The notes under the pieces were generated by a model. That model was not told the DNA's origin, did no database searches, and saw only the letters and a list, made by a program, of their open reading frames with translations. From positions 1,860,001 through 1,924,000 of the forward strand of contig NZ_JBBPCL010000001.1 of assembly GCF_038039215.1 (NCBI RefSeq): DNA of 64,000 nucleotides, given 5' to 3'. Within the stretch, counting starts at the first letter, position 1; the number at the start of each line of letters is the position of its first letter. This stretch comes from Pseudonocardia sp. T1-2H. GTDB lineage: Bacteria > Actinomycetota > Actinomycetes > Mycobacteriales > Pseudonocardiaceae. Positions 44,585 through 53,714 of the stretch are shown here, one piece after another. A program made the position numbers and the translations under genes.

Positions 44585-45271
44585 ATGGCAGATCACGGTG
44601 ATGAGGAGGCGGGCGCCCCGGCGATGGTGGACGGGGACGCCGGTCGGGTCTGGTGGAACAGATTGTGTTCGCTCGCGCTCGCGGCGTTGCTGGCCGTGGT
44701 CGGGCTCGTCGCTTTCGGGACATCGCCGGCGGCGGCGAGCCCGGGCGGCAAGTATCCGGCGTTGTCCGCCCCTCGCCATGGCGACGGCGATGACGATGAC
44801 GATGATGACGATGATGGTGGCGCGCCGCTCTCCGGGCGGGGGTCGACCCGTTACACCTTGGTACTGCCGAAGGGCGCGATAAGGAGTTCGCTGACCGCGC
44901 CGCACCATGACTACCCCGCGATCGATATTGCGGTGGCCTCCGGGACACCGTTCTACGCCGTCACCTCCGGTACCGCGACGAGGATCTACCAGGGCGGTGG
45001 CTGCGGTAACGGGGTGATGCTTCGGGGTGATGACGGCGCTAAATACACCTATTGCCACGCCACCCGTATCTCGGCTACCGGCAGGGTCGCCAGTGGGCAG
45101 CGGCTCGGGTTGACCGGAAGCACGGGAGATTCCACCGGCCCGCACCTGCACCTGCAGATCGCCTATCCCGGGTCGACTCTGCGGTGTCCCAGGGCGCTGT
45201 TGGTGGCGCTGTCCAAGGGAGTGGCTCCGCCGCCCGTCAAGAGCCTCCCGAGACGTGGGTGCTCCTATTAG
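44585..45271 (+). CDS. secreted M23 (LytM-type) peptidase
   Basis: The 228-residue protein has a signal/anchor helix (LCSLALAALLAVVGLVAFGT, then ALA-type cleavage). A very acidic linker follows (GDGDDDDDDDDDGG, nine Asp in a row), then the peptidase domain. Zinc ligands are visible: HHDYPAIDIAVASGTPFYAV (His and Asp) and the HxH in STGPHLHLQIAYPGS; YCHATRI supplies the other catalytic-site histidine. M23 enzymes cut peptidoglycan cross-bridges. It is followed by a hairpin and by a GH25 muramidase, so two complementary cell-wall cutters are paired. Confidence 0.9.
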   Translation: MADHGDEEAGAPAMVDGDAGRVWWNRLCSLALAALLAVVGLVAFGTSPAAASPGGKYPALSAPRHGDGDDDDDDDDDGGAPLSGRGSTRYTLVLPKGAIRSSLTAPHHDYPAIDIAVASGTPFYAVTSGTATRIYQGGGCGNGVMLRGDDGAKYTYCHATRISATGRVASGQRLGLTGSTGDSTGPHLHLQIAYPGSTLRCPRALLVALSKGVAPPPVKSLPRRGCSY

Positions 45272-45278
45272 ACCGCGC

Positions 45279-45328
45279 CCGGCACGGGTCTGCCTGAGAG
45301 ATGCAGATGTCTCGCAGGTCCGTGCCGG
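45279..45328 (+). terminator. long hairpin between M23 and GH25 genes
   Basis: CCGGCACGG (45279-45287) pairs with CCGTGCCGG (45320-45328), with further pairing inside (TCTGC/GCAGG, GAGA/TCTC). It begins 8 bp after the M23 stop. It could be a terminator or an attenuator separating the two genes. Confidence 0.68.
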
Positions 45329-45346
45329 CATGCTGAAGGGCCGACC

Positions 45347-46249
45347 ATGGGTACCACCTTCAATGCCGGCGGCCACCGTCGGATGAGTGTCGCCGCAGTC
45401 GGGTTGTGTGCCGCTGCTCTGTTGCTCTCGGGTCATTCCCCTGCGCATGCGGCCACTACCGCGCACACCCCGACTACCGCGCCCACCCCGGCGTCGGCCG
45501 TGCCCGGCGCGATGCCGCGACCGACCGCGTGGGACAACCACACCGCCGGGTCGCAGATCGCGATGCACGAGGGCACCTACGCGGCGGCTTCCTCGGCGTC
45601 GAGAGCGTCGGCGCGTGGTGCTGTTCGCGGCATGGACGTCAGTGGCCACCAGGGCGACGTCGACTGGGCCGCCGCGTACGACGGCGGAGCCCGGTTCGCC
45701 TACGTCAAGGCCACGGAGAGCACCACCTTCACGAACCCGTACTTCAAGCAGCAGTACAACGGCGCCGCCGCGGCGGGCATCCTCCGCGCCGCGTACCATT
45801 TCGCCCTCCCCGATCAATCCGGCGGGGCCACCCAAGCCGACTACTTCCTGAACCACGGCGGCGGTGGGCGCGCCGACGGCAAGACGCTGCCCCCGGCGCT
45901 GGACATGGAGTACAACCCCTACGGCGCCACCTGCTACGGGCTCAGCCCCGCGAAGATGGTGCGGTGGGTGAAGGACTTCAGCAACAAGGTGCACGCCCGG
46001 ACCGGCCGATGGCCGACCATCTACACCTCGACCAAGTGGTGGAGGCAGTGCACCGGCGACCTCGCCGACATGAGCAGCACCAACTCGCTGTGGGTGGCCC
46101 GGTACGCGCCGGCGGTGGGTCCGCTGCCCTACGCCTGGAGGCGCTACACGTTCTGGCAGCACGCCAGCTCCGGCCCTCTGGCCGGCGACCAGAACGTCTT
46201 CAACGGCACCTACGGCGCGCTGCAGGCCATGGCGGGGTCGGCGGACTGA
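45347..46249 (+). CDS. secreted GH25 family muramidase (lysozyme)
   Basis: The 300-residue exported protein has a signal peptide (MSVAAVGLCAAALLLSGHSP), a Thr/Pro linker and a GH25 domain. The domain opens GMDVSGHQGDVDWAAAYDGG (first Asp), continues FAYVKATESTTFTNPYFKQQ and contains the catalytic pair in LPPALDMEYNPYG (DxE). It ends YTFWQHASSG. GH25 enzymes cleave the MurNAc-GlcNAc bond and act outside the cell. The start is ATG 45347 or the in-frame ATG before SVAAV. It sits directly behind the M23 peptidase. Confidence 0.93.
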   Translation: MGTTFNAGGHRRMSVAAVGLCAAALLLSGHSPAHAATTAHTPTTAPTPASAVPGAMPRPTAWDNHTAGSQIAMHEGTYAAASSASRASARGAVRGMDVSGHQGDVDWAAAYDGGARFAYVKATESTTFTNPYFKQQYNGAAAAGILRAAYHFALPDQSGGATQADYFLNHGGGGRADGKTLPPALDMEYNPYGATCYGLSPAKMVRWVKDFSNKVHARTGRWPTIYTSTKWWRQCTGDLADMSSTNSLWVARYAPAVGPLPYAWRRYTFWQHASSGPLAGDQNVFNGTYGALQAMAGSAD

Positions 46250-46625
46250 CTCCCTGCGGTGACGACCCGCGTTCCTGCCCGCCGAACGGCGGGAAACGTG
46301 TTCCGTCAGGTCGGGAACCAGAAGCACTCGCCGAGGAACCGCTTCATGATCTCCACTCACCCTTTCACGCTCGGCAAAGCTCGCCACCAAGGCGCGCGAC
46401 TACAACGAATGCATCCACCGTATGCGGGCCGCCCGGGCCGGCGGCTGGCTGCCGCGGCGGCGGCCTCAGGGAGAGCAACATCTGCATGCGGTCCCGGCCG
46501 CATGCACGATCGACCCGCCCGACTACGCCCGTAGCGGGCGCGTGCCCGCGGCGGGCGCGAACCTGCCCGGCGGGCCGCGCCACCGAAGTCCGCGCGCAGG
46601 CTTTATGAAGAGCCGAGGAGGTCCG
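46250..46625. other. region with no assigned gene
   Basis: No recognisable gene. CCGAGGAGG at 46613-46621 provides the ribosome site of the crotonase gene; an in-frame ATG at 46605 is an alternative but overlaps it. Confidence 0.45.
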
Positions 46626-47447
46626 GTGGTTCTCGAGACGCTCACCGTACGCAAGGAAGGGTCGGTTCTCTTCGCGGACATCGCGGCGCCGCCCATGAAT
46701 CTCCTCGGACCCGAACTGGTCCGGGATCTGGTCGCCCTCATCAAGGATGCCGAGGGCGACGACGCTGTGCAGGTGCTCGTCTTCGCCAGCGCCGATCCCG
46801 ACTACTTCATCTCCCACGTCGACCTCAACCGAGTCAGTGAATACCGCGCGGAGGCCGCGAAGCTGACTGGTGAAGCGTCAATCGCCCTGCTGTTCCACCA
46901 TCTGAGCGCAAGCCGCCTCGTGACGATCGCCCAGATCGAGGGCCGGGTCCGATCCGCGGGCAGTGAGTTCGCCTTGGCCTGCGACATGCGCTTCGCGGCG
47001 CGCGAGTCGGCGATTCTCAGCCAGTTCGAGCCCGCGTTCGGCCTACTCCCCGGCGGCGGCGCTGCCCAACACCTCACACGCCTGATGGGTCGCGCCCGAG
47101 CCCTGGAAGTCATGTTGAGCGGGGAGGACTACGACGCGGAGCTGGCTGAGCGATACGGGTGGATCAACCGAGCCGTGCCCGCAGATCGGCTCGGCACTTT
47201 CGTCAAGTCACTCGCTCACCGCATCGCGGGGTTCCCGGCGCTCGGCCACATCGCAGTCAAGGACCGCGTGAATGAGATCGCGCTTGCACCGGCCGAAGAT
47301 TTCCGACGCGATTCCGACCTCTTCGGCGAGGCAGTGCGCACTCCCGAGGTGCAAAGCCGAATCCGAGCGGCGATGAAGCGCGGCCTGCAGACTCGCGATG
47401 GAGAAATGGCCATGGGCCGGATATTGACTGATACCACCGACGATTGA
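46626..47447 (+). CDS. enoyl-CoA hydratase/isomerase family protein
   Basis: GTG 46626 follows GAGGAGG closely. The 273-residue crotonase-fold protein has ADIAAPPMNLLGPELVRDLV, then VLVFASADPDYFISHVDLNR. The first catalytic Glu sits in GRVRSAGSEFALACDMRFAA. At the second site the usual PE is replaced (FEPAFGLLPGGGAAQHLTRL), so the second catalytic glutamate appears to be alanine. It may therefore catalyse isomerisation, hydrolysis or another reaction rather than hydration. The C-terminal extension is longer than in typical hydratases. It is monocistronic. Confidence 0.85.
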   Translation: MVLETLTVRKEGSVLFADIAAPPMNLLGPELVRDLVALIKDAEGDDAVQVLVFASADPDYFISHVDLNRVSEYRAEAAKLTGEASIALLFHHLSASRLVTIAQIEGRVRSAGSEFALACDMRFAARESAILSQFEPAFGLLPGGGAAQHLTRLMGRARALEVMLSGEDYDAELAERYGWINRAVPADRLGTFVKSLAHRIAGFPALGHIAVKDRVNEIALAPAEDFRRDSDLFGEAVRTPEVQSRIRAAMKRGLQTRDGEMAMGRILTDTTDD

Positions 47448-47639
47448 CCGGGATGTAGATGACTGATCGACGTGACGCACCAAGGAGCAGAGCTGACGAC
47501 GACTCGTGCGCGGCGCGCAGGTGGAACTGACTTGTTCGCGGTACTCCTTCTCAGCGGCGCCGAGCGTCGGCTGCCGACGGGACTCCGATCTCTTCGGCGA
47601 AGCCGCGCGCCCCCGGAGGCACAGAACCAGATTCGCGCG

Positions 47640-47800
47640 GCCGCGCAGCATCGCCGGGTACAGGTTGTCGCTCTGGAGCCCGAGCACCCAGTCCATCGTC
47701 GCGGCGCTGAACACCGTCCCGCGGCCGGGCTCCCCTTCCCGGATCACCAGATGCGCACCCGTCATACATACGCCATGTATGAGCCGCGTTGACCCGCCCA
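47640..47800 (-). pseudogene. enzyme C-terminal remnant (dimethylformamidase-like)
   Basis: The minus-strand peptide LVIREGEPGRGTVFSAATMD then WVLGLQSDNLYPAM resembles the C terminus of N,N-dimethylformamidase large-subunit-type proteins (GRGTVFSAxTMDW). Only about 45 codons remain, in an otherwise unassigned 500-bp region between the crotonase and an AMP-ligase tail. The identification is tentative. Confidence 0.3.
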
Positions 47801-47969
47801 TTGAGGTCGGGCTGCGCGCGGCTTCGGCTTCGGCAAGGGCCCCGGTGCTCGGCCAACGAGGTCTTCATCTCGACGAGCTCGGCGGGATAGCGCTCCAGCA
47901 CGCCGTTCAGCTCGTCGGCATACGGGGAGCTGGCGGTGACCGAAGGCTGGGGTGGGACAACGGCCGGGC

Positions 47970-48242
47970 TGTCTCCCCGCCGTCACACAGGTGGCCGCCG
48001 TCGCGATGCCCGACCCACAGCTCGGCGAGCGGGTCTGCCTCTACGTGGTGCCGCGCCCCGGAACGACCGTCACCCTCGAGGAGATCCGCGAGGCCATGGA
48101 TCAGATCGGCGTCGCCCGGTTCAAGCTGCCCGAGCACCTCGTCCTGGTCGACGAACTCGTCTCCACCAAGGTCGGAAAGATCGACAAGAAGGCCCTGCGC
48201 GCGGACATCGTCGACCGCCTCACCACCGCAGCACCCGGATGA
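47970..48242 (+). pseudogene. AMP-ligase C-terminal domain (DHB/salicylate-AMP ligase type)
   Basis: The frame carries the mobile C-terminal domain of an ANL ligase: PAVTQVAAVAMPDPQLGERV, CLYVVPRPGTTVTLEEIREA, then RFKLPEHLVLVDELVSTKVG with the catalytic lysine in KVGKIDKKALRADIV. The large N-terminal domain is absent; homology begins near 47,970. The stop overlaps ATG 48239 of the next gene, showing that the original gene was coupled to it. It is non-functional alone. Confidence 0.7.
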
Positions 48243-48785
48243 CCACCCGACACGACCTCGACGCCACGCTGCCCTGGATGCGCGAAGGCACCGCTCACCT
48301 GCTCGCCGTCATCGACGAACTCACCGATGACGACCTGCGCGCACCCAGCAGCCTGCCCGGATGGACCCGCGCGCACGTCGTCGGGCACCTCGCCCGCAAC
48401 GCCGAGGCCCTCACCAGGCTCGCCTCGTGGGCGCGCACCGGCGTCGAGACGCCGATGTACGCCGACCGGGAGCAGCGGTCCCGGGAGATCGAGCGCTCCG
48501 CGGAGCTGCCCCGGGAGACACTGCGCGCCGAGGTCGCCGGCACTGCGGCTGCGCTCGCCGAAGCTCTTGCCGAGCTGGCCGGCGCCCAGTGGAGCGCCGA
48601 GGTGCGCAGCGCGCTCGGGCGGGCCGTCCCCGCCGCGGAGGTGCCGTGGATGCGCATCCGGGAGGTCTGGCTGCACGCCGTCGACCTGGACGCGGGCGCG
48701 AGCATCGACGACTTGCCTACCGGCGTGCTGGACCTCCTGCTCGACGACGTCAGCACCGCGCCGTCGGCCAAGGACGACTGTCCGT
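48239..48785 (+). pseudogene. maleylpyruvate isomerase-like mycothiol-dependent enzyme, 3'-truncated
   Basis: ATG 48239 overlaps the AMP-ligase st (ATGA). The domain is the DinB-like four-helix MDMPI N-domain: PWMREGTAHLLAVIDELTDD, PSSLPGWTRAHVVGHLARNA (metal His), then WMRIREVWLHAVDLDAGASI (HxxxH-type metal site). After AKDDCPS the typical C-terminal domain is missing. The frame runs on into unrelated sequence and antisense of the mannosidase gene until 49,054. In another frame a short unrelated tail (THPNFRAMLKLIK, stop near 48,890) follows. Mycothiol dependence supports an actinobacterial host. Confidence 0.73.
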
Positions 48786-48882
48786 CGCTCGAGCTGGCTC
48801 TGAGCGCACAGGCAAGCCGGCAAGCGGAAGTGCCTCGCCGGCTCGCCCACCCACCCGAACTTCCGCGCGATGCTGAAGCTGA

Positions 48883-51861
48883 TCAAGTAGAGAACCTCAG
48901 CGTGACGAGCTGGAACGGCCGCACCCGCAGCACGCCGTCGGCGAGGCACGCCGGCTCCGGCGACGGCCGCTCCAGCAGGTCGGTCTCCACCACCGCCGTG
49001 TGCGGGAAGCCGGCGGTGACCCGCGCCGTCGCCCGTGTCCCGAGGGCCTCGTAGAGCCGGACGACGACGTCGCCGCTGCGGTCCTCAGCGAGCTTCACCG
49101 ACTCCACGACGACGGCCGGGTCGTCCACCGTCACCAGCGGCGTGACGTCGGCGCCGCCGCGGACCTCTCGCAGCGGCAGGTTCAGCCGGTAGCCCTCCGC
49201 AACGGCGTCGCCGATGCTCGACCCGGCTCGCAGCGACACGGTGAACCGGTGCTCGCCCTGGTCGGCGTCGGGGTCCGGGAAGAGCGGGGCGCGCAGCAGC
49301 GACAGCCGGACGGTCGTGGTCGTCCCGCCCTCCGGACGGGTGGTGCGGCCGACGTCGTGGCCGTAGGTGGAGTCGTTGGCGACGGCCACCCCGTAGCCGG
49401 GCTCGCCCACGTGCACCCAGCGGTGCGCGCAGGTCTCGAAGCGGGCGGCGTCCCACGAGGTGTTGGTGTGGGTGGGGCGGTGCACGTGCCCGAACTGGAT
49501 CTCCGACGCGGCGCGGTCGGCGTGGACGTCGAGGGGGAACGCGAGCTTGAGCAGCTTCTGCCGGTCGTGCCAGTCGACGGTGAACGCGATGTCGATCGAC
49601 CCGTCGTGCAGCGTCACGACTTGGGTGATCGTCGAAGGGCCGGTGCTGCGGACGATCCGTACGGCGTCCCGGTCGGCGGTGACCTTGCCGTCGAGGAGGT
49701 CGCGGCCGGTGCGCTTGTAGTGCTCGTCGACGTCCCACGCGTCCCAGCGGGTGGGGGTGTCGCGGAAGAGCTGCAGCAGGTTGGCGGGGGACCCGGGCGG
49801 GAGCACCTCGCGGTCGGCGACGAGGTCGTGGACGGAGGTGAACAGTCCGCGATCGTCGATCGTGAGCCGGACGCGGTCGTCGGCGAGGACGAACCCGTCG
49901 GGGGTCTCGGCGGCGGCGGCGCCGGGTGCGGCCGCGGCCGGTGCGCCGCCCAGCGCCGGTACGCCGTCGCGGGTGTAGGGCCCGGCGTTGAACGCGAGCA
50001 GCCGGTCCCCGTCGCCCGCGAGTGCGGCGGCGGCGTTCCCGATGACGCCCTCCAGCTCGTCCGCGACGCGGGCGTACTCGCGCTCGGCCTGTCGGTGCAC
50101 CCATGCGATGGAGGTGCCCGGGAGGATGTCGTGGAACTGCTGCAGCAGCACCGTCCGCCAGCAGGACTCCAGCGCGTCGTACGGGTACTCCGCCCCGGTC
50201 CGGACGGCCGCGGTCGTCGCCCAGAGCTCGGCCTCGCGCAGCAGGTGCTCGCTGCGCCGGTTGCCGCGCTTCGTCCGGGCCTGCGAGGTGTAGGTACCGC
50301 GGTGGAACTCCAGGTACAGCTCGCCCGACCACACGGGCGGCTGCGGGTACTCGGCCTCAGCGGCCGCGAAGAACGCCGACGGACTGCTCAGCCGCACGGT
50401 CGGGGAGCCCTCCAGGTCGCGGGTGCGGGCGGCCGCGGCGAGCATCTCGCGGGTCGGCCCGCCCCCGCCGTCGCCCCAGCCGAACGGCACGAGCGAGGTG
50501 TTGGCGCGCCCCTTCTCCGCGTACTGCCGCTGCGCGCGCGCGAGCTCCTCGCCCAGCAGTTCGGAGTTGTAGGTGTCCACCGGCGGGAAGTGCGTGAAGA
50601 TCCGCGTGCCGTCGATGCCCTCCCAGGCGAACGTGTGGTGCGGGAAGGTGTTCGTCTCGTTCCAGGAGATCTTCTGGGTGAGGAACCAGCGCCGCCCGGC
50701 CGCCGCGGCGATCTGGGGGAGCGCGGCGGAGTAGCCGAAGGAGTCGGGCAGCCATACCCCGTCGCTCTCGACACCCAGCTCGTCGGCGAAGAAGCGCGCG
50801 CCGGCCACCATCTGCCGGGCCATCGCCTCGCCGCCGGGCATGTTCGTGTCGGACTCGACCCACATGCCCCCGACCGGCACGAACCGGCCTTCGGCGGCGC
50901 GTGCCTTGACCCGCGAGAACAGCTCCGGCTGGTGCTCCTGCAGCCACGCGTACTGCTGCGCCGACGATGCCGCGAACACGAAGTCCTCGTCGGTGTCCAT
51001 GAGCGCGAGCACGTTGGAGAACGTGCGCGCCACTTTGCGGACGGTCTCGCGCACCGGCCACAGCCACGCCGAGTCGATGTGGGCATGGCCGACGGCGTGC
51101 ACGCGGTGGGCGCTGGCGTGGGCCTTGCTCGCGAGGACGCCGGCCACCTCGGCACGACCGGCCTCCGCGGTGCCCGACACGTCGTCGGGGTCGACGACGT
51201 TCACCGCCCGCTCCATCGCCCGCAGCACCTCGGCGCGGCGAGGGATGTCGGCCGGCAGCGAGTTGACCAGCCCGGTCAGCGTCCAGAAATCCTGCCACAG
51301 CTCCCACACCGGTAGGTCGAGCAGGGCGGCGTGCATCTGGACGAGCCGGTAGAGCGGCTGATCACCGGCGGTGGCGAGGTCGCCGAACGGGGTGGGCGCG
51401 AACGTCCACGCGCCGGCGACCTCGGGGTTCGCCGCGGCTTCGACGTAGAGGTCCACCGCCGAGCCGGCGGCACCGAGCGGGACGTGACGGCGGCGCGGCT
51501 CGATCGCGCCGATGATCGCCCCGTCGGGGCGGTAGGCGGTGGCCTCGGCCTGGAAGCCGGGCTGGGAGCCACTGAAACCCAGGTCGACGGCGAGCTCCGG
51601 GCGCGTCGTCGCGGCCGTCCAGGCGGCGGGGACCGTGCCGGTGACGCGGAACCAGACGGTGCCCCACGGCCGTCCCCACGGTGCCCCGATCGCGAACGGC
51701 GTGAACTCCTGACGCACAGCGTCGGCGAAGGGCACCGGCTCGCCCGGAACGACCCACGCCGTGACGTCGAAGGGGAGGTGGTCACGGTGGACCGCCGGGA
51801 CCAGCCGCTCGCGGGTGAACCGCAGGATCCGGCCGAGGACGAGCTGGGAGTCGTCGTGCAC
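48883..51861 (-). CDS. GH38 alpha-mannosidase
   Basis: A 992-residue intact cytoplasmic enzyme. An N-terminal beta domain is followed by the catalytic barrel with AVGHAHIDSAWLWPVRETVR (zinc ligands, residues 256-275), GGMWVESDTNMPGGEA and the nucleophile in WLPDSFGYSAALPQI (Asp373). A later zinc histidine lies in QQFHDILPGTSI. The C-terminal half is the usual beta-sandwich. It removes alpha-mannosyl residues from glycans or glycoconjugates. No transporter or regulator is adjacent, so induction cannot be inferred. Its 3' end lies at a junction with the truncated isomerase-like gene. Confidence 0.96.
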   Translation of the reverse strand: MHDDSQLVLGRILRFTRERLVPAVHRDHLPFDVTAWVVPGEPVPFADAVRQEFTPFAIGAPWGRPWGTVWFRVTGTVPAAWTAATTRPELAVDLGFSGSQPGFQAEATAYRPDGAIIGAIEPRRRHVPLGAAGSAVDLYVEAAANPEVAGAWTFAPTPFGDLATAGDQPLYRLVQMHAALLDLPVWELWQDFWTLTGLVNSLPADIPRRAEVLRAMERAVNVVDPDDVSGTAEAGRAEVAGVLASKAHASAHRVHAVGHAHIDSAWLWPVRETVRKVARTFSNVLALMDTDEDFVFAASSAQQYAWLQEHQPELFSRVKARAAEGRFVPVGGMWVESDTNMPGGEAMARQMVAGARFFADELGVESDGVWLPDSFGYSAALPQIAAAAGRRWFLTQKISWNETNTFPHHTFAWEGIDGTRIFTHFPPVDTYNSELLGEELARAQRQYAEKGRANTSLVPFGWGDGGGGPTREMLAAAARTRDLEGSPTVRLSSPSAFFAAAEAEYPQPPVWSGELYLEFHRGTYTSQARTKRGNRRSEHLLREAELWATTAAVRTGAEYPYDALESCWRTVLLQQFHDILPGTSIAWVHRQAEREYARVADELEGVIGNAAAALAGDGDRLLAFNAGPYTRDGVPALGGAPAAAAPGAAAAETPDGFVLADDRVRLTIDDRGLFTSVHDLVADREVLPPGSPANLLQLFRDTPTRWDAWDVDEHYKRTGRDLLDGKVTADRDAVRIVRSTGPSTITQVVTLHDGSIDIAFTVDWHDRQKLLKLAFPLDVHADRAASEIQFGHVHRPTHTNTSWDAARFETCAHRWVHVGEPGYGVAVANDSTYGHDVGRTTRPEGGTTTTVRLSLLRAPLFPDPDADQGEHRFTVSLRAGSSIGDAVAEGYRLNLPLREVRGGADVTPLVTVDDPAVVVESVKLAEDRSGDVVVRLYEALGTRATARVTAGFPHTAVVETDLLERPSPEPACLADGVLRVRPFQLVTLRFST

Positions 51862-52075
51862 CGGCCCATCCTGTCGCTCTGGGCGGGCCGTGCGCGGAAA
51901 GGTCTATCTGAGCGGGGGTTGCCCGGGGCCGGGGCCGGAATGCGATCTCGGGGATCGCGGCCTTCAGGCCGGTGCCGAGTCCGCGTGCGAGGCCTTCCGG
52001 AGACGGCGCGAAGCCCTCGACGGCGCCGAGGTCAAGGGTCAGGCCGGCCGCCGCCACGCCCTCGTCGACCATCCA

Positions 52076-52993
52076 TTACTGGTAGTAGAGGATGCACCAG
52101 CACAACGTGTCTCCCGTGGTACAGCCGGCCTCGGGTAAGGACCTGACCACAGCTGAGGTGGTGAAGGGCACTCCACCCCATTTCGACCACAGGTCGGTGG
52201 CCATCCCCACCACGTTCACGTTGCCGGCCGGCTGGTCTGTGCCGACATAGCTGTGGAAGCTGGTGTTGTAGTCGCGTCGGCCGTTGAAGTACCACCCGCT
52301 GTCGAACCAGTCCTCCGTGCCGGTTGCGACGATCTGTGGGGTCGCCTCTCCGTCGACGGCGATAGAGAAATTGCGCTCCAACCAGGACAGGTTGGTGGCG
52401 CCGACTCCTCCGACGTGGGAGTGGTAGACGATCGACCCCGGGCCGCCGGTGATCTGCGCGAGGGTGGTGGTCGCGGAGGCGGTCCGGGTGACCTTCTGGT
52501 CGACGTAGCGGACGCCCTTGTAGCGCAGTCGCTGACCGTTCGCCTCATCGGTTGCGGTGAGGCTGTAGGCGACCATCGAGTAGATGCTCGCGGTTTGCCC
52601 GGCATTGATGTTGAAGTAGGCGATCCTGATCGATGTGCCGAACGGCATCGGGAAGGTCAGCAAGAAGGCCGTGCGGTAGTTCCCGCTGTCGATCTCCACA
52701 TGCACGTGCTCACACGAGTGACTGGTGTTGGCGCTGCCGGCTCCCCAGTGCGTGGCGAGCAGTGTGCCCATGTCGATGTCGATCGAGGCGCTCGGTGAGC
52801 CGTCGTAGTACACCCGTAGCCGGGCGTCCAGCGCTGGAGCGTTACCACCACCGAGCGCCATCCAGAGGGAGAGGACCGCCCCGGGACCGTTCCTGTCGCA
52901 CAACGTGCGCTCGGTGTTCGGCGGCACCGAGACGTTTTCCACCTTCTCGACGTGGAGCTTTCCCTGGCGGAGTGAGGCCAGCGGGGTCACCAT
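52076..52993 (-). CDS. DUF2961/GH172-like protein
   Basis: GGGAGAG seven bases upstream supports ATG 52993. The 305-residue all-beta protein has GPGAVLSLWMALGGGNAPAL, LRVYYDGSPSASIDIDMGTL, and QIVATGTEDWFDSGWYFNGR. The last corresponds to the GTGTEDY active-site segment of DUF2961 (now GH172, a family of alpha-D-arabinofuranosidases and difructose-anhydride enzymes). No signal peptide is visible. It is shorter than many GH172 enzymes and ends CTTGDTLCWCILYYQ. If active, mycobacterial-type arabinogalactan or a related arabinan would be a candidate substrate (inference). Confidence 0.72.
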   Translation of the reverse strand: MVTPLASLRQGKLHVEKVENVSVPPNTERTLCDRNGPGAVLSLWMALGGGNAPALDARLRVYYDGSPSASIDIDMGTLLATHWGAGSANTSHSCEHVHVEIDSGNYRTAFLLTFPMPFGTSIRIAYFNINAGQTASIYSMVAYSLTATDEANGQRLRYKGVRYVDQKVTRTASATTTLAQITGGPGSIVYHSHVGGVGATNLSWLERNFSIAVDGEATPQIVATGTEDWFDSGWYFNGRRDYNTSFHSYVGTDQPAGNVNVVGMATDLWSKWGGVPFTTSAVVRSLPEAGCTTGDTLCWCILYYQ

Positions 52994-53714
52994 CGCTCAA
53001 CTCTCCCTTGTCCGGACCAGGTCTGGGCAAAGCCCACCGTCGGCCGGCGAACGGCCCCTATGAGTGGCCCGAGAGTACTGATCGGCGCGTGCGGCGAGAA
53101 CGCCACTGGTCGCACGCGAACAGAATCTTTGCCAGTTCCGCGCACGCCGAATCCAGGCACTCGGGCACCTGATCAATGTCTCCCCCACGTGTGTGAATCG
53201 TGACCAACCAGCTCCACACCTTCGGCGCGGGCCTGTTCCACGAGTTCCTGGGCGAGCTGCTGCTGATCTCCTCGAGCCGGCACGGACTCGATCATCAGTC
53301 CCCGTCAGCAAGATCGAACCAGCCGATCGAAGATCGGCGCACAGCCGTGACAAGATCGACGCTAATGGCGCGGCTGCGGATCGCTTGAATCGGGCCCGGG
53401 CGTCCCCGCATAACCGTAGATGAGGCCGTGGCTGCTGATTTCAGCGTAGACCGAGCCTGCCGAGTGGCAGAACATCTTTGACGGGGTGTCGGGGTGGGAG
53501 GCGGGTCGGTACGCTCGGCGAGCCCGGCGGTAGGCCCGGGCGTTCGTGCTGGGGTTGCCGGCTGGGCTGCCGCGCGTGGATCGGCGGACGCCGGCCCAGC
53601 ACGCCAGGTGATGCCACTCCGGATCAAATGTGGCGCTTGAAAACCAATAGCTGGAAAGCCGGCTTGGTATCTCCAGAGCGCGGCCCCTGACGTACGCCAT
53701 CCGCATCTGGAGGC
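52994..53714. other. long region with no assigned gene
   Basis: More than 700 bp without a defensible gene. Open frames are short and lack family features. No repeat or RNA was recognised. Confidence 0.45.

Noticed and set aside
49000..51315. 771-codon plus-strand frame opposite the GH38 gene
   Set aside because: Low-complexity Arg/Gly/Val shadow of the intact mannosidase.
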